From NCBI GenBank assembly GCA_964501655.1, contig CAZCTN010000006.1, forward strand, positions 56,014 to 120,013: a stretch of DNA of 64,000 nucleotides, read 5' to 3'. Each line of letters opens with the position of its first letter. Position 1 is the first letter of the stretch. The translations under genes were made by a program, and so were the position numbers. The DNA comes from JAAYJK01 sp964501655. GTDB lineage: Bacteria > Bacillota > Syntrophomonadia > Syntrophomonadales > Syntrophomonadaceae. Shown here piece after piece: positions 26,413 to 35,447 of this stretch. Under the pieces are notes generated by a model, which saw only the letters and a list, made by a program, of their open reading frames with translations, searched no databases and was not told where the DNA came from.

Positions 26413-26773
26413 CAGAAGCGGCCCCACCCAGCCTGGCTGTTGTTCGCCAAAAAAACACCATGAACTGCCATTGGCGTTCGCGGTTGCTCACCAGGAATAA
26501 GAAAGCCCGCTGGATCAACCTGAGCAGGTTGGCATCCTTTACGGGCTTCTTTTTAGGCATCGGGGAAGCGATCCGGGAGCAGTGTTATTGGGGTTCGCAG
26601 GCTCAGGAATAAACTTTGCAGCAGTTTTCAACCCGCTGCAGCCAGGCGGAAACTCTTTTTATATGCTCAGCCGATCAATAATAATTCGGTAAATATTGTT
26701 TTCAGTTTTAATACCTTTGTCGAATGAGACCTAATCCCCTATCCAGGGAAAGCAGCTGACAGCAGCCCGGCAT
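26413..26773. other. Intergenic stretch with terminator and partial repeat
   Basis: No gene seen. Holds the terminator at 26503-26552 and, near 26595-26655, a partial match to the dispersed repeat family (GGTTCGCAGGCTCA, then AAACT-CAGTTTTCAACCC). Confidence 0.45.
26503..26553 (+). terminator. Branched terminator after PanE-like gene
   Basis: AAGCCCG at 26503-26509 pairs with CGGGCTT at 26542-26548; an inner hairpin CAACCT/AGGTTG sits in the loop, and CTTTTT follows. Confidence 0.65.
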
Positions 26774-26965
26774 CTAGTGCATAAATTTCTTGACCGGAAA
26801 TATTGCATCCAGTTCATTGAGCGGGATATGAACTATGTTCTCCTGATTCACTACTGCCAGAATGGCAATTTCTTCTCCGGTATATTCTTCCAGATAAGTA
26901 CCAACCACGCATACGGTTATCATTACTCCGTCCAAATAAACTGTAAACAGGTCTCCTCGATTCAA
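26774..26965 (-). CDS. Small protein coupled to amidohydrolase, unknown
   Basis: A 63-residue acidic protein with predicted beta strands (GDLFTVYLDGVMITVCVVG, EEIAILAVVN, NIVHIPLNEL) and no cysteine cluster or membrane helix. A TTG at 26965 follows GGAGGGGG by five bases; a GTG at 26980 also is in frame. It begins inside or just at the end of the upstream amidohydrolase gene, so translation is probably coupled. No family recognised; it could be a small SH3-like subunit. Confidence 0.55.
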   Translation of the reverse strand: MNRGDLFTVYLDGVMITVCVVGTYLEEYTGEEIAILAVVNQENIVHIPLNELDAIFPVKKFMH

Positions 26966-26967
26966 AT

Positions 26968-28104
26968 TTACCCCCTCCACGTTAGTCCGTCTACCATGGC
27001 CATTTCCACTCGGGATCTAAAATCAAGGGGATGGCCGCTGTATACTACCAGATCAGCCTTTTGGCCTCGGGAGACAGATCCCAGTTCCTGTGATACCTTC
27101 AGTATCTCCGCCGGCCAGGAGCTAATCGCTCTTAAAGCGGCATCTTCATCCAACCCTTCTCTTACCGCCAGGGCGGCACAGACTCTCAGATGTTCGATCG
27201 GCACTACCGGATGATCGGTAATCAGACTGAATTTTACTCCCCTCTCCGCCAGCAGGGCAGCGGTCCTAAAAGACGCTTCTTTCAACTCCACTTTCGCCCG
27301 GTTGATTAAGAAGGGGCCCAGGAAAACTGCAACATTTCTCTTCCGCAGTTCATCCGCTATGGTAACCGCTTCGGTACCATGCTGGATAACCATGTCAATA
27401 TCAAATTCATCCTTTATACGCAGGGCGGTCATAATATCATCGGCCCGATGGGCATGCACCAGCAAAGGAATTTCCTTTTTTATTACTCTTCTTACAGGTT
27501 CCATCCTAAAAAGCTCAGATGCTTGGTTATCCTCCCGATCAATATTCATAGCCGCACTGTACAAAGCTTCTCTCATCAGACTGGCATTGGCCATCCGGGT
27601 TACGGGAGATTTTTTTTGTTCAGCATATACTCGTTTGGGATTTTCACCCAGAGCGGCCTTTAATCCGCAGGACTGCTTATATACCATGTCTTGCGGAGCG
27701 GAAGCCAGGTGTTTTAAAAATACCGCCTGCCCCCCGATAAGATTAGCACTGCCGGGCATACTCAAAGAGCGAGTAACTCCGCCTTTCAGGGCATCGGCAA
27801 AAGCCAGATCCCAGAAATTGATGCCGTCCAATGCTCTTAGCTGGGGAGCAATGGGTTCGGCTATCTCGTTAACATCGCTTCCTTCTATCCGGTATATTTC
27901 CTCTTCCAGACCTATGTGGGTATGGCTGTCGATAAAGCCGGGGAGCAGGTATTTACCGGCAGCATCATATATAGTACAACCTTCAGGTATAGTGATATTC
28001 TCTCCAACCTCGGTTATCAAATCCCCATCAACTAAAACAACAGCATTTTCCAGCAATCCTGCTTCAGCCATAGTAAGTACTCTAGCGCCCTTTATTGCTA
28101 ACAC
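26968..28104 (-). CDS. Amidohydrolase (imidazolonepropionase-like)
   Basis: Metal-dependent hydrolase of 378 residues with a TIM-barrel. The metal ligands are seen as HTH in DSHTHIG, HAH in VHAHRAD, the histidine in QHGTEA and the aspartate in ITDHPVVP. The composite N- and C-terminal beta-sandwich (GARVLTMAEAG, GQKADLVVYSGHPLDF) is typical of the imidazolonepropionase/prolidase-like amidohydrolases of Clostridia. Function within the family (peptide, imide or guanidine hydrolysis) is not clear. It is followed by the small coupled gene. Confidence 0.85.
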   Translation of the reverse strand: MLAIKGARVLTMAEAGLLENAVVLVDGDLITEVGENITIPEGCTIYDAAGKYLLPGFIDSHTHIGLEEEIYRIEGSDVNEIAEPIAPQLRALDGINFWDLAFADALKGGVTRSLSMPGSANLIGGQAVFLKHLASAPQDMVYKQSCGLKAALGENPKRVYAEQKKSPVTRMANASLMREALYSAAMNIDREDNQASELFRMEPVRRVIKKEIPLLVHAHRADDIMTALRIKDEFDIDMVIQHGTEAVTIADELRKRNVAVFLGPFLINRAKVELKEASFRTAALLAERGVKFSLITDHPVVPIEHLRVCAALAVREGLDEDAALRAISSWPAEILKVSQELGSVSRGQKADLVVYSGHPLDFRSRVEMAMVDGLTWRG

Positions 28105-28240
28105 TGAATTCTCCTTCCTTATCCTATGATATTCTGCCTGCGGCTGTTCAAAGATAATCCTAGTATAATCTACCTGTCTTTTTCAATTATATTATAAACT
28201 CGGGCTTATGTCCCCTTGGCCCTTAAGGTGGTTCTGTCCC

Positions 28241-28927
28241 TCAATTGCCGGCTGCTTCCACCAGAGCTCGAAATAGACTGGCGGCATGCTCATCCTGCAT
28301 GCATTCCGGGTGCCACTGAACCCCTAGTACCAGCTGCCTTCCATCATACTCTACCGCTTCAATGGTCCCATCCGGCGCACAGGCTGAAATTTTCAAGTCA
28401 TGCCCCGGTATTTTTATGGCCTGATGATGAAAGCTGTTTACTCTTATCTCCTCACAGGCCAATATCCTTCCTAATTTGCTGGAACTTTGGATATATACGG
28501 GATGAAAGGCATAGTTTCGGGGTGCCTTCTGCCGATGCATAAAGCTTCCTCCCAGGTCTTGCTCCAAACTCCCCCCGGCCGCCACATTTATTATCTGACA
28601 CCCTCGGCAAATTCCCAGTATTGCTTTGCCCATACCCATAATCTTCCGGGTCAGTTCTATCTCAAATATATCCCTTACTGGATTGATCTCTCCCATATTT
28701 TTTTCCGGCCATGCTTCCCAAAATACCGGGTCTGCATCTCCCCCTCCGCTTAGGAGCAAACCATCACAAATAGCGCTGTAGGACTGTATCGTCTCTTGAT
28801 CTTGGACCGGCGGCAGCATTACCGGCAAACCTCCGGCCCTGAGTATAGAGCTTACATATTTTTCTCCCAGCACATAGCTTTTTCCCCCGGCATCATAATC
28901 GGTACTTACCCCAATAACTGGCCTCAT
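28241..28927 (-). CDS. Class I glutamine amidotransferase, PuuD-like gamma-glutamyl hydrolase
   Basis: Cytoplasmic hydrolase of 228 residues with the Cys-His-Glu triad of class I amidotransferases: C in LGICRGCQIIN, and H and E in VQWHPECMQ. The stretch LLLSGGGDADP is the usual oxyanion region. PuuD-type enzymes hydrolyse gamma-glutamyl-GABA in putrescine breakdown; many clostridial relatives act on other gamma-glutamyl compounds. It is alone here with GAGGAATTC before the ATG, so the pathway is open. Confidence 0.85.
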   Translation of the reverse strand: MRPVIGVSTDYDAGGKSYVLGEKYVSSILRAGGLPVMLPPVQDQETIQSYSAICDGLLLSGGGDADPVFWEAWPEKNMGEINPVRDIFEIELTRKIMGMGKAILGICRGCQIINVAAGGSLEQDLGGSFMHRQKAPRNYAFHPVYIQSSSKLGRILACEEIRVNSFHHQAIKIPGHDLKISACAPDGTIEAVEYDGRQLVLGVQWHPECMQDEHAASLFRALVEAAGN

Positions 28928-28960
28928 TGAATTCCTCCTGATCTTTCCTCCACGGGAGCA

Positions 28961-28991
28961 TAAAAAAACAGGTTATTGATTACAACCTGTT
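28961..28991 (-). terminator. Terminator of the ndoA operon
   Basis: AACAGGTT at 28967-28974 pairs with AACCTGTT at 28984-28991; on the minus strand the stem is followed by seven T residues. It ends the leftward acpS-to-ndoA run. Confidence 0.87.
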
Positions 28992-29043
28992 CTGCTCCAA
29001 AAGTCAATCATGATTATGCTTATGTATGTTGTATTGCCAAGGT

Positions 29044-29391
29044 TTACATATCATTCAGCCCCAGGCTTACCTGCAAGGCTTGATCCACATTAGCCATCAT
29101 ACCTTCATCCAAAATCGCTATTCTCTGTTTTAACCTGGTTTTATCTATAGTCCTGATCTGCTCGGCCAGTATTACAGAATCTCTTTCCAGCCCATATTGC
29201 TCAGCTCTAAGTTCTATGTGGGTCGGCAGCTTGGCCTTGTTTATCTGGGATGTGATAGCCAACACGATGGTTGTCGGACTGTATTGATTTCCTATATCAT
29301 TCTGTATTACCAGAACCGGTCTTATACCCCCCTGTTCTGATCCTACTACCGGATTCAACTGGGCAAAATAAATTTCCCCTCGTTTTATCAT
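29044..29391 (-). CDS. ndoA: MazF/EndoA-type mRNA interferase toxin
   Basis: Toxin of the MazF/PemK family, 115 residues, cutting mRNA at short sequences. The wording MIKRGEIYFAQLNPVVGSEQGGIRPVLVIQND is that of Firmicute EndoA, including the RGEI and GSEQGG RPVLV segments of the active site. The antitoxin gene lies nine bases upstream on the same strand. The order alr, ndoAI, ndoA is the same as in Bacillus subtilis and many Clostridia. Confidence 0.94.
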   Translation of the reverse strand: MIKRGEIYFAQLNPVVGSEQGGIRPVLVIQNDIGNQYSPTTIVLAITSQINKAKLPTHIELRAEQYGLERDSVILAEQIRTIDKTRLKQRIAILDEGMMANVDQALQVSLGLNDM

Positions 29392-29400
29392 ATAATTATA

Positions 29401-29670
29401 TCACTCCAACAATTTTTCTATGCAGGTGGTCAGAGCTTCATCCTCCAGTCCGGTAACTTCGCAGGCTATATTAAGATTGATCTGCGCCATTTCCAAATAG
29501 CCTTTTTTCATCTGTTCTCTCATTAGATTCCTTTTGCGCTCCCCCAGATAAAACTTGATGGCTTCTCTGATAATCTCACTGCGATTCTTGCATTCTACGG
29601 CAGTTACACAATCCATTTCACATAAGAGACTTTCCGGTACCGTTATTATAATCCTTTTGGATACTGGCAA
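29401..29670 (-). CDS. ndoAI: EndoAI-type ribbon-helix-helix antitoxin
   Basis: Antitoxin of about 89 residues. The N-terminal ribbon-helix-helix is visible in KRIIITVPESLLCEMD followed by RSEIIREAIKFYL; the C-terminal half is the toxin-binding arm. It should bind ndoA product and repress its own operon. The start is uncertain: TTG at 29670 lies five bases after GGGGGTG, while a GTG at 29679 overlaps that site. Its gap to alr upstream is about 90 bases. Confidence 0.85.
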   Translation of the reverse strand: MPVSKRIIITVPESLLCEMDCVTAVECKNRSEIIREAIKFYLGERKRNLMREQMKKGYLEMAQINLNIACEVTGLEDEALTTCIEKLLE

Positions 29671-29767
29671 AGCGAACACCCCCAGACATAGATAGCAAAC
29701 CCGATATACTAATTATATTGATAAGTAAGGCGGCTCGCAAATCCAATAATTGCATTTTTGTAGTGCT

Positions 29768-30886
29768 TTATACATAAATTCTGGGGACTCGCGAACTTAC
29801 CGAGCATACTATCTCATAATTGATGGTGTTGGAAATAAACGCCAGGTCGTCTGCGGTTATGCCATCTGCTTCAGTTCCAAAGAGAACAGCTTCTTCTCCT
29901 TCAGTAATATCTTCTCTCCCGCTGATGTCAAACATACATTGATCCATACATATCGTGCCTAGAGAATTGGCTCGCTGGCCCTTGATCATAATCCAGGACT
30001 GATTGGAAAACCTCCGGCTGTACCCATCTGCATATCCAACCGGGAGAGTGGCCACCCGAGTGTCCCTATCGCATATATAAGTACGGCCATAACTTACTCC
30101 GTGCCCCTGCGGCAGCTTCTTGACCATACTCACCCGGCTTTTTAAGGTCATGGCTGGAACAATACCCAGATCCATACTTTTTTTCATATAAGGCGATGGA
30201 TACAAGCCATAAAGAGCTATACCGGCCCTTACCATATCCAGATGGGTCTGGGGGTACCTGAAAATCGCCGCACTATTGGAGCAATGTCTGAGCGGTATCT
30301 TAATGCCCCTCCCTTCCAGCTCCTGGATAAAATCCTGGAAGGTCTTTAACTGCTCCATGGTAAAGTCATCGTCCTCGCCATCTGCTTCGGCAAAATGAGA
30401 GAAGATGCCTTCCATATTGATACCCGGCAAGGAAGCAATTTCTTGTATTGCTGCAATGGATTCTTCCCCAGGGGCGAACCCAATTCTGCCCATGCCCGTA
30501 TCAATCTTCAAATGAATATAAGCCGGTCGGCCCAGAGCCTGTGAGGCTGCTGAAAGTGCTCGTGCCATGGATACATCAAATATAGCCGCTCTCAGCGAGC
30601 AGTTAACCATAAAGTCTGCAAACTGCGGCGGTACATAGCCCAAAATCATAACCGGTACGCCGACATCCCCTAGTTCCAGAGCTTCATCCAGGGTTGCTAC
30701 CGACAGAAAGTCAACCCCCTCTTCCAGGTAGATCCTGCTCACTTCCTTAACCCCATGTCCGTATGCATTAGCCTTAACTGAGGCCATGACTTTAACCCCG
30801 GGTCCTACAGCTTTCTTGACACAGCACAGGTTATTCCTTATTGCTGCTAAATTTATTTCTGCCCAGGTTGGCCTCTTATTATCCAT
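29768..30886 (-). CDS. alr: Alanine racemase
   Basis: PLP enzyme that interconverts L- and D-alanine for the cell wall. The 372 residues include the PLP lysine in VKANAYGHG near the N-terminus and the catalytic tyrosine in VSYGRTY; GRIGFAP and CMDQCMFDIS are also family hallmarks. The gene overlaps the CBS-domain gene by eight bases and leads into ndoAI-ndoA, a conserved Firmicute arrangement. Confidence 0.95.
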   Translation of the reverse strand: MDNKRPTWAEINLAAIRNNLCCVKKAVGPGVKVMASVKANAYGHGVKEVSRIYLEEGVDFLSVATLDEALELGDVGVPVMILGYVPPQFADFMVNCSLRAAIFDVSMARALSAASQALGRPAYIHLKIDTGMGRIGFAPGEESIAAIQEIASLPGINMEGIFSHFAEADGEDDDFTMEQLKTFQDFIQELEGRGIKIPLRHCSNSAAIFRYPQTHLDMVRAGIALYGLYPSPYMKKSMDLGIVPAMTLKSRVSMVKKLPQGHGVSYGRTYICDRDTRVATLPVGYADGYSRRFSNQSWIMIKGQRANSLGTICMDQCMFDISGREDITEGEEAVLFGTEADGITADDLAFISNTINYEIVCSVSSRVPRIYV

Positions 30887-31334
30887 TATTGCTTACCATG
30901 GCTTTCAAAATATCGTTGCGGGTGATTATGCCAATCAGTTTGCCATGCCTTAATACCGGTACCCGGTTCACTTTTTTGTCCTGCATTATCTGCACAATAT
31001 TACTGACTGTTTCATCTTCGTCCACTGCAACTACTTTAGTGGTCATAGCCTCTTTTACCCGGGAGGCGGTATACTTCTTCAGGTTGTTGTTAAACCGCAT
31101 AGTATTTTCCAGAAAAATAATACTGTCAAAAAGGGTTATGTAAAAAGGCACCTTCAGTTCTCCTGCTTTGATGATCAGATCTTTCTCGCTGATGATTCCT
31201 ACCACCCTGTTTTCGGCATCCACTACCGGTATTCCACTGATTTTGTTTTCCAGCAGAATCCTGGCCGCTTTTTCCACACTGTCATCAGGTCTGGCTATCA
31301 GTACATCCTGGGTCATTATATCTCTTGCCCGCAT
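30879..31334 (-). CDS. CBS-domain pair protein
   Basis: Cytoplasmic protein of 151 residues made of two CBS domains: residues about 1-60 (ARDIMTQDVLIARPDDSVEKA, ISGIPVVDAENRVVGIISEKDLI) and about 90-150 (VKEAMTTKVVAVDEDETVS, VNRVPVLRHGKLIGIITRNDI). Such pairs bind adenine nucleotides and regulate partners. It is placed between nnr and alr, overlapping alr by eight bases, so it is part of the cell wall and cofactor operon. Confidence 0.9.
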   Translation of the reverse strand: MRARDIMTQDVLIARPDDSVEKAARILLENKISGIPVVDAENRVVGIISEKDLIIKAGELKVPFYITLFDSIIFLENTMRFNNNLKKYTASRVKEAMTTKVVAVDEDETVSNIVQIMQDKKVNRVPVLRHGKLIGIITRNDILKAMVSNNG

Positions 31335-31387
31335 AATTATCCCCTCGCAATCTTTATAATAAGATTATATATGGCATTAAAATATTT

Positions 31388-32935
31388 TTACTCAAAATTT
31401 GCGATTATATCCGGAATCACGTCCATAATGTCTCCGGCTACTATTCCCCGTTCTCCCCGTTTTTCCTTGCATAAATCTCCGGCCAGTCCGTGAAAGTATA
31501 CTCCGGCTACAGCAGCATCCTGGGGTTTCAGCCCCTGGGCTATCAGGCCGGCAATCATCCCGCACAGTACATCTCCGCTGCCTGCGGTTGCCATCCCGGG
31601 ATTGCCAGTTATGTTAATATATATATTCCCGGAAGGATCAGCTATTACGGTTTTGTTGCCTTTTAATATCAGGGTCACACCCCATTCCCGGGCATACCGG
31701 GCGGCAAATTCCAGTCGATTTTGCTGTATATCCTCTATACTCTCACCGGTCAATCGGGCCATCTCTCCCGGATGGGGAGTAAGTATCACCGGCACCTGCC
31801 GGTCCTTTAAGATTTCGGTATCATCCCTGAGGGCGTTGAGTCCGTCCGCATCAATAACCAGAGGAATGCCAGAGCGTTCCAGCACAAAGCGCATCACGGC
31901 ATTTCCCTCGGGATAACCGGACATGCCAGGACCAATAGCACAAACCGAAGCCGTCCCCAGCAAATTCCCAATGGCCGGAAGAGCCTCCGGGGATATATAC
32001 CCCTGTTGGTTCTCGGATAACGGTGCGGTCATTACTTCCATCAGCTGAGAATCCACAATGGGCAGCAAAGACTCAGGCAGAGCCGCGGTTACCAGACCTG
32101 CTCCGACCCTGAGCGCTGAATAGGCCGACATAACTACGGCCCCAGTCAGACCTGGAGAGCCCCCTATAACCAGTACCTGCCCGAATGATCCCTTGTGGGA
32201 TTCAGCCGGTCGGGGCCTTATCAGGGGCCTGATCATCTCATCATCAATCAAATTATTTTTCAGTTTATTGTTCTTCAGTAAGGCTTCCGGAATGGAAATA
32301 TCAGCCACCGTCAAGGTGCCGGCGTACTCGCGCCCGGGCTCAAAAACCAGCCCTAGTTTGGGCAGGGCAAAGGTTACCGTGTGAGCGGCCTTGATAGCTT
32401 CTCCGTAAACCTTGCCGGTATCTGCTTCAACTCCCGTGGGAACATCAACGGCTACCACCGGCAGATGACTCCAGTTAACCATTCTGACCACCCGAGCTTC
32501 AAAATCCTTAAGTGTGCCTTTGAATCCATTGCCATAAATAGCATCCACAACCAGATCGGCCGACAGGAGAGCCAGCATCAATTTATCCAGGTCTTCCTGT
32601 CCCTGCAGTTGAGAGATACTGGAACTGATTTTATTCAGTATCTGGTAGTTGATATAGGAATCGGCGGTTAATTCGTCGGAATACGCCATCAGAAAAGTCT
32701 CTACATTTACTCCCAAATTGACCAAGTGACGGGCTATCACCAATCCGTCTCCACCATTGTTTCCCTTTCCTGCCAGAACCACAACATTTGTTCCTCCTGC
32801 CTTCTGCAGCAAATCCTCTATTACCTCGGTGGTTCTAATTCCAGCATTTTCCATCAGCACAATGCTGGGAATACCATAGTCGTTGATGGCCTGGTAGTCT
32901 ATTTCCCTCATTTCCCGGGAATTCAATAACTTCAA
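31388..32935 (-). CDS. nnr: Bifunctional NAD(P)HX dehydratase and epimerase
   Basis: Repairs hydrated NAD(P)H. The N-terminal YjeF_N epimerase domain (1-215) shows GKGNNGGDGLVIARHL and DAIYGNGFKG; the C-terminal ADP-dependent dehydratase domain (225-515) shows GQVLVIGGSPGLTGA, VIDADGLNAL, LTPHPGEMARL and the GNPGMATAGSGDVL loop with the catalytic aspartate. At 515 residues it is the standard fused form. The gene ends 53 bases before the CBS gene and starts three bases after acpS. Confidence 0.95.
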   Translation of the reverse strand: MKLLNSREMREIDYQAINDYGIPSIVLMENAGIRTTEVIEDLLQKAGGTNVVVLAGKGNNGGDGLVIARHLVNLGVNVETFLMAYSDELTADSYINYQILNKISSSISQLQGQEDLDKLMLALLSADLVVDAIYGNGFKGTLKDFEARVVRMVNWSHLPVVAVDVPTGVEADTGKVYGEAIKAAHTVTFALPKLGLVFEPGREYAGTLTVADISIPEALLKNNKLKNNLIDDEMIRPLIRPRPAESHKGSFGQVLVIGGSPGLTGAVVMSAYSALRVGAGLVTAALPESLLPIVDSQLMEVMTAPLSENQQGYISPEALPAIGNLLGTASVCAIGPGMSGYPEGNAVMRFVLERSGIPLVIDADGLNALRDDTEILKDRQVPVILTPHPGEMARLTGESIEDIQQNRLEFAARYAREWGVTLILKGNKTVIADPSGNIYINITGNPGMATAGSGDVLCGMIAGLIAQGLKPQDAAVAGVYFHGLAGDLCKEKRGERGIVAGDIMDVIPDIIANFE

Positions 32936-32938
32936 AAT

Positions 32939-33310
32939 CTATCCCCCCTTTGATGCAATTACGGCGGCCACTGCCTGTTGATCGGCATGGGAAAGACTGA
33001 CTGACAGGCCGCTGATTCCAGCCAGCCCTCTCTTTTCCTCGGCCCTCCCATGCAAGCGCAAGTCTGGGCGGCCGTCAAGGTCGATTACTATTTCCACCTC
33101 ATGATATTTGATCCCCGATGAGAATACGGGATCCAGCTTGCGGACTGCTTCCTTGGCAGCAAATCTCACGGCCAGTGAAGGATAAGGGTTAGCCTTATCC
33201 AGGCAGTAAGTCAGTTCTTGAGGAGTAAAAACCCGGTGCAGAAATCGGGGAGTTCTTTCAGCACTTTTCCTGATTCTGTCAATGTCAATTATATCTATAC
33301 CAATTAGCAA
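32939..33310 (-). CDS. acpS: Holo-[acyl-carrier-protein] synthase
   Basis: Transfers phosphopantetheine from CoA to acyl carrier protein. The 123 residues carry the two Mg-binding motifs: GIDIIDIDRI at the N-terminus and FAAKEAVRKLD, with SVSLSHADQQAVA at the C-terminus. It is the first gene of the acpS-nnr-CBS-alr-ndoAI-ndoA run, and is three bases from nnr. Length is typical. Confidence 0.95.
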   Translation of the reverse strand: MLIGIDIIDIDRIRKSAERTPRFLHRVFTPQELTYCLDKANPYPSLAVRFAAKEAVRKLDPVFSSGIKYHEVEIVIDLDGRPDLRLHGRAEEKRGLAGISGLSVSLSHADQQAVAAVIASKGG

Positions 33311-33379
33311 TGCGCACCCCCCTTATTTTTAGTCATACCTATAAACAATTTTACCACTTATCCGCCCCCATATAACAAT

Positions 33380-33410
33380 AAACCCTGAAACCTATACGGT
33401 TTCAGGGTTT
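33380..33410 (-). terminator. Terminator after cheW
   Basis: AAACCCTGAAACC at 33380-33392 pairs with GGTTTCAGGGTTT at 33398-33410; on the minus strand TTTATTG follows. It ends the cheW transcript. Confidence 0.78.
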
Positions 33411-33430
33411 GAACCATTCCGGACCAGTAG

Positions 33431-33904
33431 CTAAGCACTCATGCTGACGGCTAGATCAGCTTTTTCTTCTTCATTCAATATCTTATTCATATCCAGCAAT
33501 ATTAACAGTCGGCCGTCGTGTTTTCCTACTCCGGTAATAAACTCCTCGGAAATATTTCCGATCAAGCCCGGGGGCGGTTCGATCCCCTCTACCGGCAAAC
33601 GCAGCACCTCACTTACTTCGTCTACAATAATTCCTACCGTCTGTCCCTCCACCTCAACTACTACACTTCTGGCGTCCACATCAGAATCCGCTGCTTCCAT
33701 GTTAAACTTCCTTTTCAAGTCAATAATTGGTATGATCTGCCCCCTTAGATTAATAATCCCTTCGACAAAACACGGGGTTCCAGGCACCTTGGTGGGAACA
33801 CTCATAGGTATTATTTCCTGCACATTGACAATTGGCACCCCATATTCGCATATAGTCCCACCACTATTGAGAGTAAATACTACTAATTGAATTTCTTCAG
33901 CCAT
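33431..33904 (-). CDS. cheW: CheW-like coupling protein
   Basis: Single CheW domain of 157 residues, linking chemoreceptors to CheA kinase. The family wording includes EYGVPIVNVQEIIP, PGTPCFVEGIINLRGQIIPIIDL and VDEVSEVLRLP. No CheA, receptor or flagellar gene is in the window, so this is an orphan copy; it could serve a distant chemosensory array. It has its own terminators on both sides. Confidence 0.92.
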   Translation of the reverse strand: MAEEIQLVVFTLNSGGTICEYGVPIVNVQEIIPMSVPTKVPGTPCFVEGIINLRGQIIPIIDLKRKFNMEAADSDVDARSVVVEVEGQTVGIIVDEVSEVLRLPVEGIEPPPGLIGNISEEFITGVGKHDGRLLILLDMNKILNEEEKADLAVSMSA

Positions 33905-34000
33905 ATGCCACCTCCTCTACACGCAATTACCAACTATAGACCCATATTGTATAATAATCCTCTTCTACACAAATGGGATATTTCCTTCTTAGAAAAACAA

Positions 34001-34025
34001 AAAAATCGGGTTTTTTAGCCCGATT
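34001..34025 (-). terminator. Terminator after mgtE
   Basis: AATCGGG at 34004-34010 and CCCGATT at 34019-34025 form the stem; on the minus strand a run of seven T residues follows. It ends the mgtE transcript. Confidence 0.87.
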
Positions 34026-34072
34026 GGAATTATATGGTCTTATTTCCTGCTTAAACCGGCCAGACCTCATAT

Positions 34073-35422
34073 TCAACGCAGCAAGTGCAGTATCCAGGTG
34101 GAAATAGCCAGGTAGATGGACAAACCGGTGGCATCGGTAATAGAAGTAATTAAAGGATTGCTGGCTACCGCAGGGTCCAGATTTAAACGGGTCAGAATAA
34201 ATGGCATCATTACCCCGATTATGTTGGCAACCATAACAATAGTTATCATGGAAATACAGACTATAATTGCGATTTCCGGCCCTCCCCTAATAATTCCCAG
34301 TACCGCTGCGGCTACCCCCATGGTTAGACCCAAGGCCGCTCCCACACTCAGTTCTTTTAACAGAGTCATTAACCACTGGCCGGGTTCAATGTCCCCAGTA
34401 CCCAGAGCACGGACCATCAGGGTGGCCGATTGCGCCCCGGCATTGCCGCCGCTCCCGATCAACAAGGGTATAAAAAAGGTTAAAGCTATGGTGGAGGCCA
34501 GAATTTCCTGGTAAGCAGCCAGGATTTCCAAAGATACCAGGTTGACAAATACCAGGGCAATTAACCAGCTAATTCGCTTTTTAAACAGTTCTCTGACTCC
34601 GGTCTCATAATAACTATTCTTCAAAGGGGTCACAGCCGCCCCTTTATGAAAATCTTCCGTAGCTTCTTCTTCCGCTACGTCCATGACATCGTCAAAAGTG
34701 ACGACCCCCAGCAGCACCCCTTCCGAATCCACTACCGGCAGGGCAGACAGGTCATACTTGGACATGGTATAAACAGCTTCTTCCCGGTCTTCAAAGGCCG
34801 GCAGGCTAACAAAGGTATTGTCCATCAATGCTTCTATCCTGGTGTCGGGCGGATTGAATATAAACCGCTGCAATTCCAGGGCATCAAGCAATTTCCAGTT
34901 TGAATCAGTAACATAGATCACATTCAGAGTCTCACTGTCTTCCTTGCCTTTAGTTCTCACCTGTTCCAGTCCCTGTCCAATGGTCCAGCCCGGTCTCACT
35001 GCAACATAATTCGGAGTCATAATGCGACCGATACTCTCCTCCGGGTATCCCATTAATTCCCGGGTCTTCTCTAATTCCCCTGGGCTCAGAAAATTCAGCA
35101 GTTTTTGGGTCACCCGGCCAGGCAGCTCTTCAAATAGGTTGGTGCGATCATCCGGTTCCATATTATGCAGGAGGGTCCGAGTTTCTTCATCGCTCAATGC
35201 TGCCAATAGAGCATTGCGCTGGTCTTTCTTGAGATAGGTGAAAACCTCCGACGATATGTCTCGGGGCAGAAGCCGGAAAACCAGGACCTGATCAGCTTTA
35301 TCCAGTTCAAATAAAAATTCGCCGATATCCACTACCGGCCAGGCCGACAGTTCCTCCCGCAGCTTGCCCCATTGCTTGTTTTCTATCAATATTTTCAAAG
35401 CTGATGTTTCTAGATCCAGCAC
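34073..35422 (-). CDS. mgtE: Magnesium transporter MgtE
   Basis: Mg2+ channel of 449 residues. Order: N-terminal superhelical domain (1-130), two CBS domains (about 135-250) that sense Mg2+, then five membrane helices from about residue 285. Characteristic pieces are LPGRVTQKLLNFL, MGYPEESIGRIMTP, ALPVVDSEGVLLGVVTFDD and the pore stretch FIPLLIGSGGNAGAQSATLMVRAL. The DsrE-like gene lies 25 bases upstream on the same strand. No ykoK-type leader is seen. Confidence 0.95.
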   Translation of the reverse strand: MLDLETSALKILIENKQWGKLREELSAWPVVDIGEFLFELDKADQVLVFRLLPRDISSEVFTYLKKDQRNALLAALSDEETRTLLHNMEPDDRTNLFEELPGRVTQKLLNFLSPGELEKTRELMGYPEESIGRIMTPNYVAVRPGWTIGQGLEQVRTKGKEDSETLNVIYVTDSNWKLLDALELQRFIFNPPDTRIEALMDNTFVSLPAFEDREEAVYTMSKYDLSALPVVDSEGVLLGVVTFDDVMDVAEEEATEDFHKGAAVTPLKNSYYETGVRELFKKRISWLIALVFVNLVSLEILAAYQEILASTIALTFFIPLLIGSGGNAGAQSATLMVRALGTGDIEPGQWLMTLLKELSVGAALGLTMGVAAAVLGIIRGGPEIAIIVCISMITIVMVANIIGVMMPFILTRLNLDPAVASNPLITSITDATGLSIYLAISTWILHLLR

Positions 35423-35447
35423 TGTGTTACCCCCGCCCGTATAAAAT

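Noticed and set aside
29044..29670. MazEF-type module as an acquired defence element
   Set aside because: It is in the conserved alr-ndoAI-ndoA order of Firmicutes and looks like core genome.
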